Assembly: GCA_021768485.1 (NCBI GenBank)
Contig: JAIZVZ010000012.1
Location: forward strand, 1 to 63,212
DNA: 63,212 bases
Source of the DNA: Oxalobacteraceae bacterium
GTDB taxonomy: Bacteria > Pseudomonadota > Gammaproteobacteria > Burkholderiales > Burkholderiaceae_D
Direction: 5' to 3'
Under the pieces are notes generated by a model. That model saw only the letters and a list, made by a program, of their open reading frames with translations, made no database searches and had not been told where the DNA came from. A program made the position numbers and the translations under genes. Positions 20,453 to 29,297 of this stretch are shown here, in pieces. The number at the start of each line of letters is the position of its first letter. Position 1 is the first letter of the stretch.

Positions 20453-21847
20453 TCATGATATCAGTCGCCGGATATCGTTAAATACAACCACCGCCATCAG
20501 CAGCATCAGCACGCTGATGCCGGCACGTTGGGCGATTTCTGCAATGCGCGCCGAAATGGGACGTCCCGTTAAAACTTCCAGCGAATAATACAACAAAAGA
20601 CCCCCATCTAGAACCGGAATGGGGAGCAAATTCACGATCCCCAAATTGATGCTGATGAAGGCGATGAAACTGACATAGCTAAACAGGCCGATGCGCGCGG
20701 TCTGCCCGGCATAATCGGCAATCGTGATCGGACCGGCCATATTTTTCCAGGAGACTTCGCCGATGACCATCTTGCCCATCATCTTGAGCGCCAGTATGCT
20801 GGTGTCCCAGGTCTTGACCGCCCCCTGCTCGAGCGCGGCCAGCGGCGCCAGGCTGACGTCGACCGTCTCCGGCGCCGACGATACCTCGACGCCGATCTTG
20901 CCCACCGTTTTGCCGTTGACCGTCGCCAGTTCAGGCACCACGGTAAGACTCTTGACACGGCCATCGCGCAGCACATCGAGCACCATCGCCTGGCCGCCGG
21001 CGGCGCGCACGGCCTCGACGAACGCCAGGCTGTCCTGCACCTTGAGGCCGTTGACTTCCTTGATCTGGTCGCCCTTCTCGAGCCCGGCCTGAGCCGCCGC
21101 GCCATCGGCGACGACCTTGCCGATCACGGCCGGCGGCCGCGCCAGCGAAATGCCCATGCCGCCCAAGAAGTCGCCGTCGAGTTCGACCGCTGACCACACT
21201 TCGGCCGGAATGACGACTGTCGCGGGCGGCTCGCCGGCAGCCGACGATCCGGCATCGCCGTCGACCACATCGAGCCGCACGCTGCTCTTTTCCAGTCCGG
21301 CCTGCATCACCTTCCAGTGCAGCTGAGTCCAGCCGACGATCGGGTAGCCGTCGACGGCCGTGATGATCTCGCCGCCGCGCAAGCCGGCCTGATAGGCAAA
21401 CGACTGTTCCGGCACCGCGCGCAGACGCGTCAGCGGCTCCGGCACGCCATGCATGTACAGCGCCGCAAACAAGACGCCGGCCAGCAGGAAATTAGCCAGC
21501 GGTCCGGCGCCGACAATGGCGATGCGGCGCCACACGCTCTGGCTGGTGAACTCGCGCTTGCGCTCGGCCGGCGTCAGCGCCGACAGATCGGCCTCGCGGG
21601 CGTCGAGCATCTTGACGTAGCCGCCCAGCGGCAACATGGAAATGGCCCATTCGGTCTGGTCACGTCCGAGGCGGCGCGAAAAAATGATTTTTCCCATGCC
21701 GAAGGAAAAGCGCAGGACCTTCACGCCGCACCAGCGCGCCACCCAGTAATGGCCCAGCTCATGAATCACGACCAGCGTGCCGAGCGCAATCAAAAAAGCC
21801 AGCAGGGTCTGCGGCAAACTCAAGAGCGAAGCGAAACTCCAGTTCAT
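20453..21847 (-). CDS. rseP: Site-2 intramembrane zinc metalloprotease RseP
   Basis: Cuts anti-sigma factor and signal-peptide remnants in the inner membrane; in E. coli it activates sigma E. The protein is 464 residues. Zinc ligands are His29 and His33 in VVIHELGHYWVARW, with the second metal motif NLLPIPVLDGG (Asp at about 414). Two PDZ domains lie between (around VPEQSFAYQAGLRGGEIITA and VADGAAAQAGLEKGDQIKEV). It starts two bases after the dxr stop, so the pair is coupled. Confidence 0.97.
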   Translation of the reverse strand: MNWSFASLLSLPQTLLAFLIALGTLVVIHELGHYWVARWCGVKVLRFSFGMGKIIFSRRLGRDQTEWAISMLPLGGYVKMLDAREADLSALTPAERKREFTSQSVWRRIAIVGAGPLANFLLAGVLFAALYMHGVPEPLTRLRAVPEQSFAYQAGLRGGEIITAVDGYPIVGWTQLHWKVMQAGLEKSSVRLDVVDGDAGSSAAGEPPATVVIPAEVWSAVELDGDFLGGMGISLARPPAVIGKVVADGAAAQAGLEKGDQIKEVNGLKVQDSLAFVEAVRAAGGQAMVLDVLRDGRVKSLTVVPELATVNGKTVGKIGVEVSSAPETVDVSLAPLAALEQGAVKTWDTSILALKMMGKMVIGEVSWKNMAGPITIADYAGQTARIGLFSYVSFIAFISINLGIVNLLPIPVLDGGLLLYYSLEVLTGRPISARIAEIAQRAGISVLMLLMAVVVFNDIRRLIS

Positions 21848-21849
21848 GA

Positions 21850-23034
21850 CTAGCCCTCCCCGCGCTGCGCGACCCGCGCCACAGCCACCCGCCGCGCCAG
21901 CGCGTCCTGTTCCAGCAGCTGCTCGATGTCGCGCACCGCGACCGGCGCCACCTGTTCCATCACATCGGCGATCACCTTGTCGATCGCGCGAAAACCGATC
22001 TGGCGATTCAGGAAGGCCTGCACCGCCACCTCATTGGCCGCATTCAGGACCGCCGGCGCGCTGGCACCGATCTTGAGTGCCTGGAAAGCCAGCGCCAGAC
22101 AGGGAAAACGCTGAAAATCGGGTCGTTCGAACTGCAGATCGGCGATCGCGGTCAGATCGAGCGGCGCCACCCCGGAGGCGATGCGCTCCGGATATGCGAG
22201 GGCATGGGCGATCGGCGTACGCATATCGGGATTGCCGAGCTGCGCCAATACCGAGCCGTCGACATACGAAACCATCGAATGAATCACGCTTTGCGGGTGG
22301 ATCACGACCTCGATATCGGCCACCGCGGCGCCGAACAGCCAGTAAGCCTCGATCACTTCCAGGCCCTTGTTCATCATGGTGGCCGAGTCGACCGATATCT
22401 TGCGCCCCATGACCCAGTTCGGATGGGCGCATGCCTCGTCGGGCGTGACCGTGTCGAGCAGTTCGACGGCGCGTGTCAGAAACGGCCCGCCCGATGCCGT
22501 CAATAAGATCTTGGCCACGCCGGCGGCGCCCGGGGCGCGCTGATAATGCTGCGGCAGACACTGGAAGATCGCACTATGCTCGCTATCGACCGGCAACAGG
22601 ACCGCGCCGGAAGCGGCGATGGCGTCGATGAACAGCTGCCCCGACATCACCAGCGCTTCCTTGTTGGCCAACAGGACTTTCTTGCCGGCGCGGGCCGCAG
22701 CCAGCGTCGGCGCCAGGCCGGCGGCACCGACGATGGCCGCCATGACCGCATCGCACTCGGCGCTGGAGGCCACCTGGCATAGGGCTTGCGGGCCGTAGAC
22801 GACCTCGGTCGGAATATCTTGTGCACGCAGCAGGCGGCTCAGCTGCTGCGCCGCCTCGGCGCTGCCGACTACCGCCAGCCGAGGCCGGAATTGCACGCAC
22901 TGCGCAGCCAGCGCCTCGACCCGGCTATGCGCCGTCAGCGCATAAATGCGATAACGATCGGGATGACGCGCGACGACATCGAGAGTGGAAACCCCGATCG
23001 AACCAGTAGCGCCAAGGACAGTCAGTCTTTGCAT
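21850..23034 (-). CDS. dxr: 1-deoxy-D-xylulose-5-phosphate reductoisomerase
   Basis: Converts DXP to MEP, the first committed step of the non-mevalonate isoprenoid pathway; ispDF at 60682 supplies later steps. The protein is 394 residues. The NADPH-binding start is [27 protein letters not shown] and [13 protein letters not shown] are active-site segments, with [20 protein letters not shown] for metal and substrate binding. It lies between cdsA and rseP, the common proteobacterial order. Confidence 0.97.
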   Translation of the reverse strand: MQRLTVLGATGSIGVSTLDVVARHPDRYRIYALTAHSRVEALAAQCVQFRPRLAVVGSAEAAQQLSRLLRAQDIPTEVVYGPQALCQVASSAECDAVMAAIVGAAGLAPTLAAARAGKKVLLANKEALVMSGQLFIDAIAASGAVLLPVDSEHSAIFQCLPQHYQRAPGAAGVAKILLTASGGPFLTRAVELLDTVTPDEACAHPNWVMGRKISVDSATMMNKGLEVIEAYWLFGAAVADIEVVIHPQSVIHSMVSYVDGSVLAQLGNPDMRTPIAHALAYPERIASGVAPLDLTAIADLQFERPDFQRFPCLALAFQALKIGASAPAVLNAANEVAVQAFLNRQIGFRAIDKVIADVMEQVAPVAVRDIEQLLEQDALARRVAVARVAQRGEG

Positions 23035-23042
23035 GCGGATTT

Positions 23043-23867
23043 CTATAAAAAACGATCAACCAGCGCCGCCAGCGGCAATACCGGAATCAGGGCATCGATC
23101 CGGTCCAGAACGCCGCCATGGCCCGGCAGCAGCTTGCTGCTGTCCTTGACTCCGGCGCGGCGCTTCAGCAGTGATTCGAACAGATCGCCGATCACGCTGG
23201 CGCACACGATCAGCACGATGACGACCACAAAGGGCAATACGCCCCAGGCCCGGTACAGGCGCACTTCAAACGTATCCTGCAGAGCCGGCACGCCGCCGGC
23301 CAGCAGCGCCAGGCAGGCCAGCAGAACGATCAGGCCGCCGCCGATCGCCCCTTCCCAGGACTTGCCCGGCGAAATGCTCAGCGCCAGCTTGCGCCGGCCG
23401 AAAGCGCGCCCGCAGAAATAGGCGCCGATATCGGCCAGCCAGACCAGCGCCAGCACCGACAGCAGATATAGCGGCGAATGGCGGAACAAGACCACGATGG
23501 CAACGAAACAGCCAAAGATCGCCACTGCATACTGCGCCCACAGAAAGCGATTGGCAAGTCCCTGCATGTCGGGCAAGCCGCTGGCCAGCTTCGGTATCAG
23601 GCGCGCCAGCCAGAAACCGACACACAGCAGGAACAGCAGCCAGGCATTGTCCAAGTCGCCTTTAAACACCAGCAGAGCGAACATCGCGCTCCACAGCAGC
23701 ACGCTCGGCACGGCGCGGTCGGTCCCGAACAGACGGCTGTTCTCCCACACGGCGGCGGCAAAGAACACGACCGTCAGCAGCGCAAAACCGGGGAAGAAAT
23801 TAAAGTACAGAACCGGCAGGAGCAGTGCCAGCAGCGCCACGGCGGTGATGATCCGGGTCCTGAGCAT
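23043..23867 (-). CDS. cdsA: Phosphatidate cytidylyltransferase
   Basis: Makes CDP-diacylglycerol, precursor of all phospholipids. The protein is 274 residues with about seven to eight membrane helices and the C-terminal signature [18 protein letters not shown]...[17 protein letters not shown]. Start 23867 ([18 protein letters not shown]) is chosen because the ATG shares a base with the uppS stop (TGATG) and leads straight into the first helix; the frame is open 150 bp further upstream, inside uppS. Confidence 0.95.
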   Translation of the reverse strand: MLRTRIITAVALLALLLPVLYFNFFPGFALLTVVFFAAAVWENSRLFGTDRAVPSVLLWSAMFALLVFKGDLDNAWLLFLLCVGFWLARLIPKLASGLPDMQGLANRFLWAQYAVAIFGCFVAIVVLFRHSPLYLLSVLALVWLADIGAYFCGRAFGRRKLALSISPGKSWEGAIGGGLIVLLACLALLAGGVPALQDTFEVRLYRAWGVLPFVVVIVLIVCASVIGDLFESLLKRRAGVKDSSKLLPGHGGVLDRIDALIPVLPLAALVDRFL

Positions 23868-24619
23868 CAGCCGACCTGCTCTAGCAACTGCGCGCTGGTG
23901 CGGCCGAAGCGCCGTTCGCGCTCCTGATAGGAGGCGATCGCCTGATCGAGCGATTCGAGCGTGAAATCGGGCCAGTAGGTCTGCGTGAAGTACAGCTCGG
24001 TATAGGCCATCTGCCACAGAAGAAAATTCGAGATTCGCTCCTCGCCGCCGGTGCGGATGAACAGGTCGGGCTCGGGCGCATACGCCATCGCCAGGTGCTC
24101 GGCCAGCTCGGCTTCGGTGAAATCATGCTCGCCGGGACGCTGCGCCATCATCTTGCGCACAGCCTGCATGATGTCCCAGCGGCCGCCGTAATTGGCGCAG
24201 ATGCTGACCGTCAGGCGCGTATTGGCGGCCGTCTTGCGCTCAGCAGCGGCAATCATGTCTTGCAGCTTCTGGTCGAAACGCGAAAGATCGCCGACCACCC
24301 GCAGACGGATGTCGTTGGCGTGCATCTTCGACACTTCACGCTCGAGCGCGGTGACAAACAGGCGCATCAGCAACGACACCTCTTCTTCGGGCCGGCGCCA
24401 GTTTTCGGAGCTGAAGGCAAACAGCGTCAGATATTCGACGCCGCGCAGCGCGCACGCCTCGACGATGCCGCGCACCGCTTCGACGCCTTTCACATGCCCG
24501 GCCATGCGCGGCAAAAAGCGTTTGGTCGCCCAGCGGCCATTGCCATCCATGATGATGGCAATATGTCGTGGGACGGCAGGCGCCTGAGGGGCCTCGATGG
24601 TCGAGCTGGTATGGGTCAT
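23867..24619 (-). CDS. uppS: Undecaprenyl diphosphate synthase
   Basis: Cis-prenyltransferase that makes the C55 lipid carrier for peptidoglycan and LPS. The protein is 250 residues. Catalytic Asp25 is in [10 protein letters not shown]; other signatures are [11 protein letters not shown] and the substrate loop [19 protein letters not shown]. It is preceded by frr and coupled to cdsA. Confidence 0.97.
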   Translation of the reverse strand: MTHTSSTIEAPQAPAVPRHIAIIMDGNGRWATKRFLPRMAGHVKGVEAVRGIVEACALRGVEYLTLFAFSSENWRRPEEEVSLLMRLFVTALEREVSKMHANDIRLRVVGDLSRFDQKLQDMIAAAERKTAANTRLTVSICANYGGRWDIMQAVRKMMAQRPGEHDFTEAELAEHLAMAYAPEPDLFIRTGGEERISNFLLWQMAYTELYFTQTYWPDFTLESLDQAIASYQERERRFGRTSAQLLEQVG

Positions 24620-24703
24620 GAAAAAATGGCGCTATAGCTATGAAAAAACATTTCAAACTGCATTATTGCAAAAATCAAAATAAAACCGTGTAGTGTTACA
24701 AAA

Positions 24704-25264
24704 TCATACAGTTAAAATTTCTTTTTCCTTTTCGGCAACGACCTTGTCGATGTCGGCAACGAATTTATCGGTCAGCTTCTGGATTTCGTCTTGCGAGCGG
24801 CGCTCGTCGTCTTCGGAGCAGGCTTTTTCCTTGACCAGCTTTTTCAGCGATTCGTTGGCATCGCGGCGAATATTGCGCACGGCAATCTTGGCATCCTCGG
24901 CTTCGCCCTTGACCAGCTTGACCATTTCCTTGCGGCGCTCTTCAGTCAGCGGCGGAGTCGGCACGCGGATCAGGTCGCCCTGGGTCGATGGATTCAAGCC
25001 GAGGTCCGACTCGCGGATTGCTTTTTCCACAACTTGCACCATTTTCTTTTCCCACGGCTGCACGCCGATCGTGCGGGCATCGATCAGGGTCACGTTGGCG
25101 ACCTGGGACAGCTGCGTCGGGCTGCCGTAGTAATCGACCTGAATATGGTCCAGCAGGCCAGGATGGGCGCGGCCGGTGCGCACCTTGGCCAGATCGACCT
25201 TCAAGGTGTCGATCGATTTAATCATGCGTTGCTCGGTATTTTTTCTTACGTCAGCCAAGGTCAT
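24704..25264 (-). CDS. frr: Ribosome recycling factor
   Basis: Splits post-termination ribosomes together with EF-G. The protein is 186 residues, typical: [55 protein letters not shown], and the helical C-terminus [17 protein letters not shown]. It follows pyrH after a 141-bp gap that contains a strong hairpin. Confidence 0.97.
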   Translation of the reverse strand: MTLADVRKNTEQRMIKSIDTLKVDLAKVRTGRAHPGLLDHIQVDYYGSPTQLSQVANVTLIDARTIGVQPWEKKMVQVVEKAIRESDLGLNPSTQGDLIRVPTPPLTEERRKEMVKLVKGEAEDAKIAVRNIRRDANESLKKLVKEKACSEDDERRSQDEIQKLTDKFVADIDKVVAEKEKEILTV

Positions 25265-25321
25265 TACGATCTCCTTTTATCAGGCCAGGTTGTCGGGCTC
25301 AGTTCGCCTGAGCGTCAATGC

Positions 25322-25356
25322 GGGGCCGTAACCGGATCGCCTCCGGTTGCGGCCCC
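25322..25356 (-). promoter_or_regulatory. 15-bp stem-loop between pyrH and frr
   Basis: GGGGCCGTAACCGGA (25322-25336) pairs with TCCGGTTGCGGCCCC (25342-25356), with one G-T pair and a 5-base loop. No T run follows on either strand, so it is not a standard Rho-independent terminator. It lies in the message between the pyrH stop (25406) and the frr start (25264) and could block 3' exonucleases or mark a processing site. Confidence 0.7.
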
Positions 25357-25405
25357 TGCTAGTGTCAGCAATGACAGTATTTATAGCAAATTTGTGCGCA
25401 GCCGC

Positions 25406-26122
25406 TCAGACATGCACGAGCGTACCTTCGTCATCGCCCATGATGACCCGCATCAGGGCCCCGGGTTTAACGATGGAAAACACCTTGATCGGCAATTTCT
25501 GGTCACGGCACAGGGCAAACGCGGTCGCATCCATCACTTCGAGTTGTTGCGAAATGGCATCGTCGAAGCTGATCGTGGTGTAGCGCGTGGCGCTGGCATC
25601 CTTGTTCGGATCGGCGCTGTAGACGCCATCGACCTTGGTTGCCTTGAGCACGATTTCGGCGCTGATTTCGGCGCCGCGCAAGGCCGCTGCAGTGTCGGTG
25701 GTGAAAAACGGATTGCCGGTACCGGCGGCAAAGACCACGACCTTGCCCTCTTCGAGGTATTGCAGGGCCTTGGGCCGCACATACGGCTCGACGACTTGCT
25801 CGATGCTGATGGCCGACATCACGCGTGCGGTGATGCCGACATGGCGCATGGCGTCGGCCAGCGCCAGTGAATTCATTACGGTGGCCAGCATGCCCATGTA
25901 GTCGGCAGTGGCGCGGTCCATGCCTTGCGCGCCTGGCGCAACGCCGCGAAAAATATTACCGCCGCCAATGACGATGGCCAGCTCGACACCGAGCCGGGCC
26001 ACGGCGGCGACGTCGGCCACCATACGGTCAATGGTCGCGCGGTTGATGCCATATGCATCGTCGCCCATCAATGCTTCGCCGGAGAGTTTAAGAAGGACGC
26101 GCTTGTAGGCCGGTTTTGTCAT
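25406..26122 (-). CDS. pyrH: UMP kinase
   Basis: Phosphorylates UMP to UDP, a regulated step of pyrimidine supply. The protein is 238 residues of the amino-acid-kinase fold: [49 protein letters not shown] and [13 protein letters not shown]. It lies between tsf and frr in the near-universal order rpsB-tsf-pyrH-frr. Confidence 0.97.
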   Translation of the reverse strand: MTKPAYKRVLLKLSGEALMGDDAYGINRATIDRMVADVAAVARLGVELAIVIGGGNIFRGVAPGAQGMDRATADYMGMLATVMNSLALADAMRHVGITARVMSAISIEQVVEPYVRPKALQYLEEGKVVVFAAGTGNPFFTTDTAAALRGAEISAEIVLKATKVDGVYSADPNKDASATRYTTISFDDAISQQLEVMDATAFALCRDQKLPIKVFSIVKPGALMRVIMGDDEGTLVHV

Positions 26123-26210
26123 GAAAGGGCTCCTTGAGGTGACAGTTTATACTACGGTATTACACTTCAAATTCTTTACCGCCGGGCACCGGTCCGGCAC
26201 CGACAGCGGC

Positions 26211-26236
26211 TTAAAAAAACGGGCCTCTCGGCCCGC
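26211..26236 (-). terminator. tsf: Rho-independent terminator after tsf
   Basis: On the minus strand CGGGCC-GAGA-GGCCCG is followed by seven T (plus-strand A run 26213-26219). It lies 13 bp after the tsf stop and separates rpsB-tsf from pyrH-frr. Confidence 0.9.
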
Positions 26237-26248
26237 TTGCACTACCTG

Positions 26249-27160
26249 TTACGCTTGCTTGGCAGCTGCTACTTGCGCAGCAACCTCGGCTGCGAAGTCG
26301 TCTTGTTTTTTCTCTATCCCCTCGCCGACCACATACATCGTGAAAGATTTGACGCTGGCGCTGGCCGCCTTGAGCATTTGCTCGATCGACTGTTTGTCGT
26401 TCTTGACGAATGGCTGATTGAGCAGCGACACTTCCTTGAGGTACTTCTGGATCGAGCCGTCGATGCGCTTGGCGACGATTTCAGCCGATTGCGGCTTCTT
26501 GCCTTCGGCTTCCGCCTTGGCGGCATCTTCTGCTGCTTTCAGGGACGCAACCGAACGCTCTTTTTCGATCAGCTCGGCAGGCACTTGTTCCGACGACAGC
26601 GAAACCGGCTTCATGGCAGCGATATGCATCGCCACATCTTTACCGACTTGCTCATCGGCAGCATCGAATTCGACCATGACGCCGATCCGGGTGCCGTGCA
26701 GATACGATGCCAGCTTGACCGGTGTGGCAAAACGGGCGAAACGGCGGAACGACATGTTTTCGCCGATGCGGCCGATCAGCGCGGCGCGCTGGTCGTCGAG
26801 CGTCTTGCCGTCGAGCGGCAAGGCCGCCAGGGCAGCCAGGTCGGCCGGGTTGTGTTCGGCGATCAGCTTGGCGGCGACATTGGCCAGCGCCAGGAATTCG
26901 TCGTTCTTGGTAACGAAATCGGTTTCGCAATTGACTTCGACGATAGCGCCGACGCCATTGGCGATATAAGTTGCGACCACGCCTTCGGCGGTCACGCGCG
27001 AAGAGGCCTTGGAGGCTTTGCCGCCCAGTTTGACACGCAAGATTTCTTCGGCACGGGCCATATCGCCATCGGCTTCGGTCAATGCTTTTTTACATTCCAT
27101 CATCGGTGCATCGGTCTTGCCGCGCAATTCGCCGACCATCGCTGCTGTAATCGCTGCCAT
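26249..27160 (-). CDS. tsf: Elongation factor Ts
   Basis: Nucleotide exchange factor for EF-Tu. The protein is 303 residues. The N-terminal UBA-like module is [20 protein letters not shown], followed by the core signature [14 protein letters not shown] and a C-terminal coiled-coil region. Start 27160 (MAAITAAMV) is the family start; the frame is open 48 bp further upstream without conservation. Confidence 0.97.
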   Translation of the reverse strand: MAAITAAMVGELRGKTDAPMMECKKALTEADGDMARAEEILRVKLGGKASKASSRVTAEGVVATYIANGVGAIVEVNCETDFVTKNDEFLALANVAAKLIAEHNPADLAALAALPLDGKTLDDQRAALIGRIGENMSFRRFARFATPVKLASYLHGTRIGVMVEFDAADEQVGKDVAMHIAAMKPVSLSSEQVPAELIEKERSVASLKAAEDAAKAEAEGKKPQSAEIVAKRIDGSIQKYLKEVSLLNQPFVKNDKQSIEQMLKAASASVKSFTMYVVGEGIEKKQDDFAAEVAAQVAAAKQA

Positions 27161-27218
27161 GTATATCTCCTGACTTGAAGCCGGCACCGCATGGGCGGCG
27201 CCGGACAAAATTTCACTT

Positions 27219-27248
27219 AAAAAAAAGGGGCGAACCGAGCCACCCCTT
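27219..27248 (-). terminator. Intercistronic attenuator/terminator between rpsB and tsf
   Basis: On the minus strand AAGGGG (27248-27243) pairs with CCCCTT (27230-27225), with a 12-base loop and eight T in a row counting the two that close the stem. The stem is only 6 bp, so read-through is expected. It would lower tsf relative to rpsB, or both, and is placed like known rpsB-tsf attenuators. Confidence 0.65.
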
Positions 27249-27282
27249 ATTGAACCCAGATGCGTCGAAAACGAGCCGAGAC

Positions 27283-28035
27283 TTAAGCCTCTGCGCCCAC
27301 TTCGACGAATTCGTCGCCGGCACCGGTCTTGACCGCTTCCAGCACTTCGTTGACCGCATTGGCGCGGCCTTCGAGGATGGCATCGGCCACACCGCGGGCG
27401 TACAGCATGATGGCCTTGGACGAGTCGTCGTTACCTGGAATGACGTAAGTGACGCCTTCCGGTGTGTGGTTGGTATCGACCACGCCGATGACTGGAATGC
27501 CCAGCTTTGCCGCTTCGGTAACAGCACCCTTGTGGTAACCGACGTCGACCACGAAAATCGCGTCAGGGATGCCGCCCATATCCTTGATGCCGCCGATCGA
27601 TTTTTGCAGCTTGATCATTTCGCGTTCGAACATCAGCGCTTCCTTCTTGCTCAGCTTTTCAACCGAACCGTCAGCGATTTGCGCTTCCATTTCCTTCAGA
27701 CGCTTGATCGAGATCTTGATCGTCTTGAAGTTTGTCAACATACCACCGAGCCAGCGCTGATCAACGAAAGGCACGCCGGCACGTTGTGCTTCGGCGGCGA
27801 TGATTTCGCGTGCTTGACGCTTGGTACCGACCATCAGAATCGTGCCGCGATTGGCAGCCAGCTGGCGCACATGCTTCATCGCGTCCTGGTACATGCCCAG
27901 GGTTTTTTCGAGGTTGATGATGTGGATTTTGTTGCGATGACCAAAGATGAACGGGGCCATCTTTGGATTCCAAAAACGGGTCTGGTGACCAAAATGGACA
28001 CCGGCTTCCAGCATTTCGCGCATTGTGACAGACAT
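27283..28035 (-). CDS. rpsB: 30S ribosomal protein S2
   Basis: A 250-residue ribosomal protein with [49 protein letters not shown] and [13 protein letters not shown]. Start 28035 (MSVTMREM) has GGAG upstream and matches the family; a 17-residue open extension upstream is not conserved. Confidence 0.98.
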   Translation of the reverse strand: MSVTMREMLEAGVHFGHQTRFWNPKMAPFIFGHRNKIHIINLEKTLGMYQDAMKHVRQLAANRGTILMVGTKRQAREIIAAEAQRAGVPFVDQRWLGGMLTNFKTIKISIKRLKEMEAQIADGSVEKLSKKEALMFEREMIKLQKSIGGIKDMGGIPDAIFVVDVGYHKGAVTEAAKLGIPVIGVVDTNHTPEGVTYVIPGNDDSSKAIMLYARGVADAILEGRANAVNEVLEAVKTGAGDEFVEVGAEA

Positions 28036-28459
28036 GAATTTCTCCAGGGTTATATATGGAACCGAATCAGTGACCCTCGCGGGCACCCTTGTCGATCAGG
28101 TTCTCAAATGATTTACAAATTACAGTTTTTACTTCCGATTAAACTTCAACCGCCTTTGCCGACCGGCCCGCCAAAAATGTGCATTTACCGCGTATCCACC
28201 CGTATCCGCCAGCAAAAAACCGGCAGAACAGATCAGCGAATACACAAAATCAGCAAGACTGAACCAAGCAACCCGCAATTCTACTCTATAAAGACCCGGC
28301 ATTTCAAGTCCCGCGTCATTTTTGCTTAGGCGAATAAAAGGCGGACGGTTTATAATTTCACTCTATATTGGATATGTCACAATTGTCCATCGATCACAAT
28401 TATCCATAGACTCTCGCTCACGGCGCCCGCGCCCTTCACTCAAAAATTGTTAAATAATC
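28036..28459. promoter_or_regulatory. Divergent promoter region between rpsB and map
   Basis: A 424-bp gap without a gene. For map there is a perfect TATAAT at 28351-28356, about 100 bp before the start codon, without an obvious -35. For rpsB, on the minus strand, TTGAAG (28149-28144) and TGTAAT (28124-28119) with a 19-bp spacer are a weak match. The roughly 80-nt rpsB leader that follows contains GGGTGCCCGCGAGGGTCAC, which can fold. S2 is known to repress its own leader in other proteobacteria, but I could not confirm that structure here. Confidence 0.4.
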
Positions 28460-29296
28460 ATGGCTTCTTCCATTAAAACGGCCGACGACATCGCCGGCAT
28501 GCGCATCGCCGGCCGGCTCGGCTCCGAAGTGCTCGACTATATTACGCCCTTCGTCAAACCGGGCGTGAGCACCAACGAACTGGACCGCCTGTGCCATGAA
28601 TACATGACAAATGTACAAGGAACGATACCGGCGCCGCTCAATTATTGCCCTCCCGGCTATACGCCATACCCGAAAGCGGTCTGCACCTCGATCAATGAAG
28701 TGGTGTGCCACGGCATTCCCGGCGAGCGCCTCCTGAAAAGCGGCGACGCCCTCAATATCGACATCACCGTCATCAAGAACGGCTACCATGGCGACACCAG
28801 CCGCATGTTTCTGGTCGGCGAACCGTCGATCCTGGCCAGACGCCTGTCCGACATCACGTTCGAATGCATGTGGATCGGCATCGAGCAAATCCGTCCGGGC
28901 GCCCATCTCGGCGACATCGGCCATGCAATCCAGGTCCATGCCGAAAAAGCCGGCTATAGCGTGGTGCGCGAATTTTGCGGCCACGGCATCGGCAAGGTTT
29001 TCCATGAAGAACCGCAAGTGTTGCACTACGGCAAGGCCGGCACGCTCGAAGAACTCAAGCCCGGCATGATTTTTACGGTCGAACCGATGATTAATGCCGG
29101 CCGGCGCGAAATCCGCGAAATGCCCGACGGCTGGACCATCAAGACCAAGGACCGCAGCCTGTCGGCGCAATGGGAACACATGATTCTGGTGACCGAAACC
29201 GGCTATGAAGTGCTGACCGTCTCGGCCGGTTCGCCGCCGCCGCCGGCCTTCATCAAGAACGGCGCGGCCGCCCCCTCCGCCGCCAGCGCGTCCTGA
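28460..29296 (+). CDS. map: Type I methionine aminopeptidase
   Basis: Removes the initiator Met from nascent proteins. The protein is 278 residues, pita-bread fold. Metal ligands are recognisable in LNIDITVIKNGYHGDTSRMF, GHGIGKVFHEEPQVLHYG and MIFTVEPMINAG, with a final Glu in LSAQWEHMILVTE. A Pro/Ala-rich tail of about 20 residues follows the catalytic domain. It ends one base before glnD. Confidence 0.97.
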   Translation: MASSIKTADDIAGMRIAGRLGSEVLDYITPFVKPGVSTNELDRLCHEYMTNVQGTIPAPLNYCPPGYTPYPKAVCTSINEVVCHGIPGERLLKSGDALNIDITVIKNGYHGDTSRMFLVGEPSILARRLSDITFECMWIGIEQIRPGAHLGDIGHAIQVHAEKAGYSVVREFCGHGIGKVFHEEPQVLHYGKAGTLEELKPGMIFTVEPMINAGRREIREMPDGWTIKTKDRSLSAQWEHMILVTETGYEVLTVSAGSPPPPAFIKNGAAAPSAASAS

Positions 29297-29297
29297 C

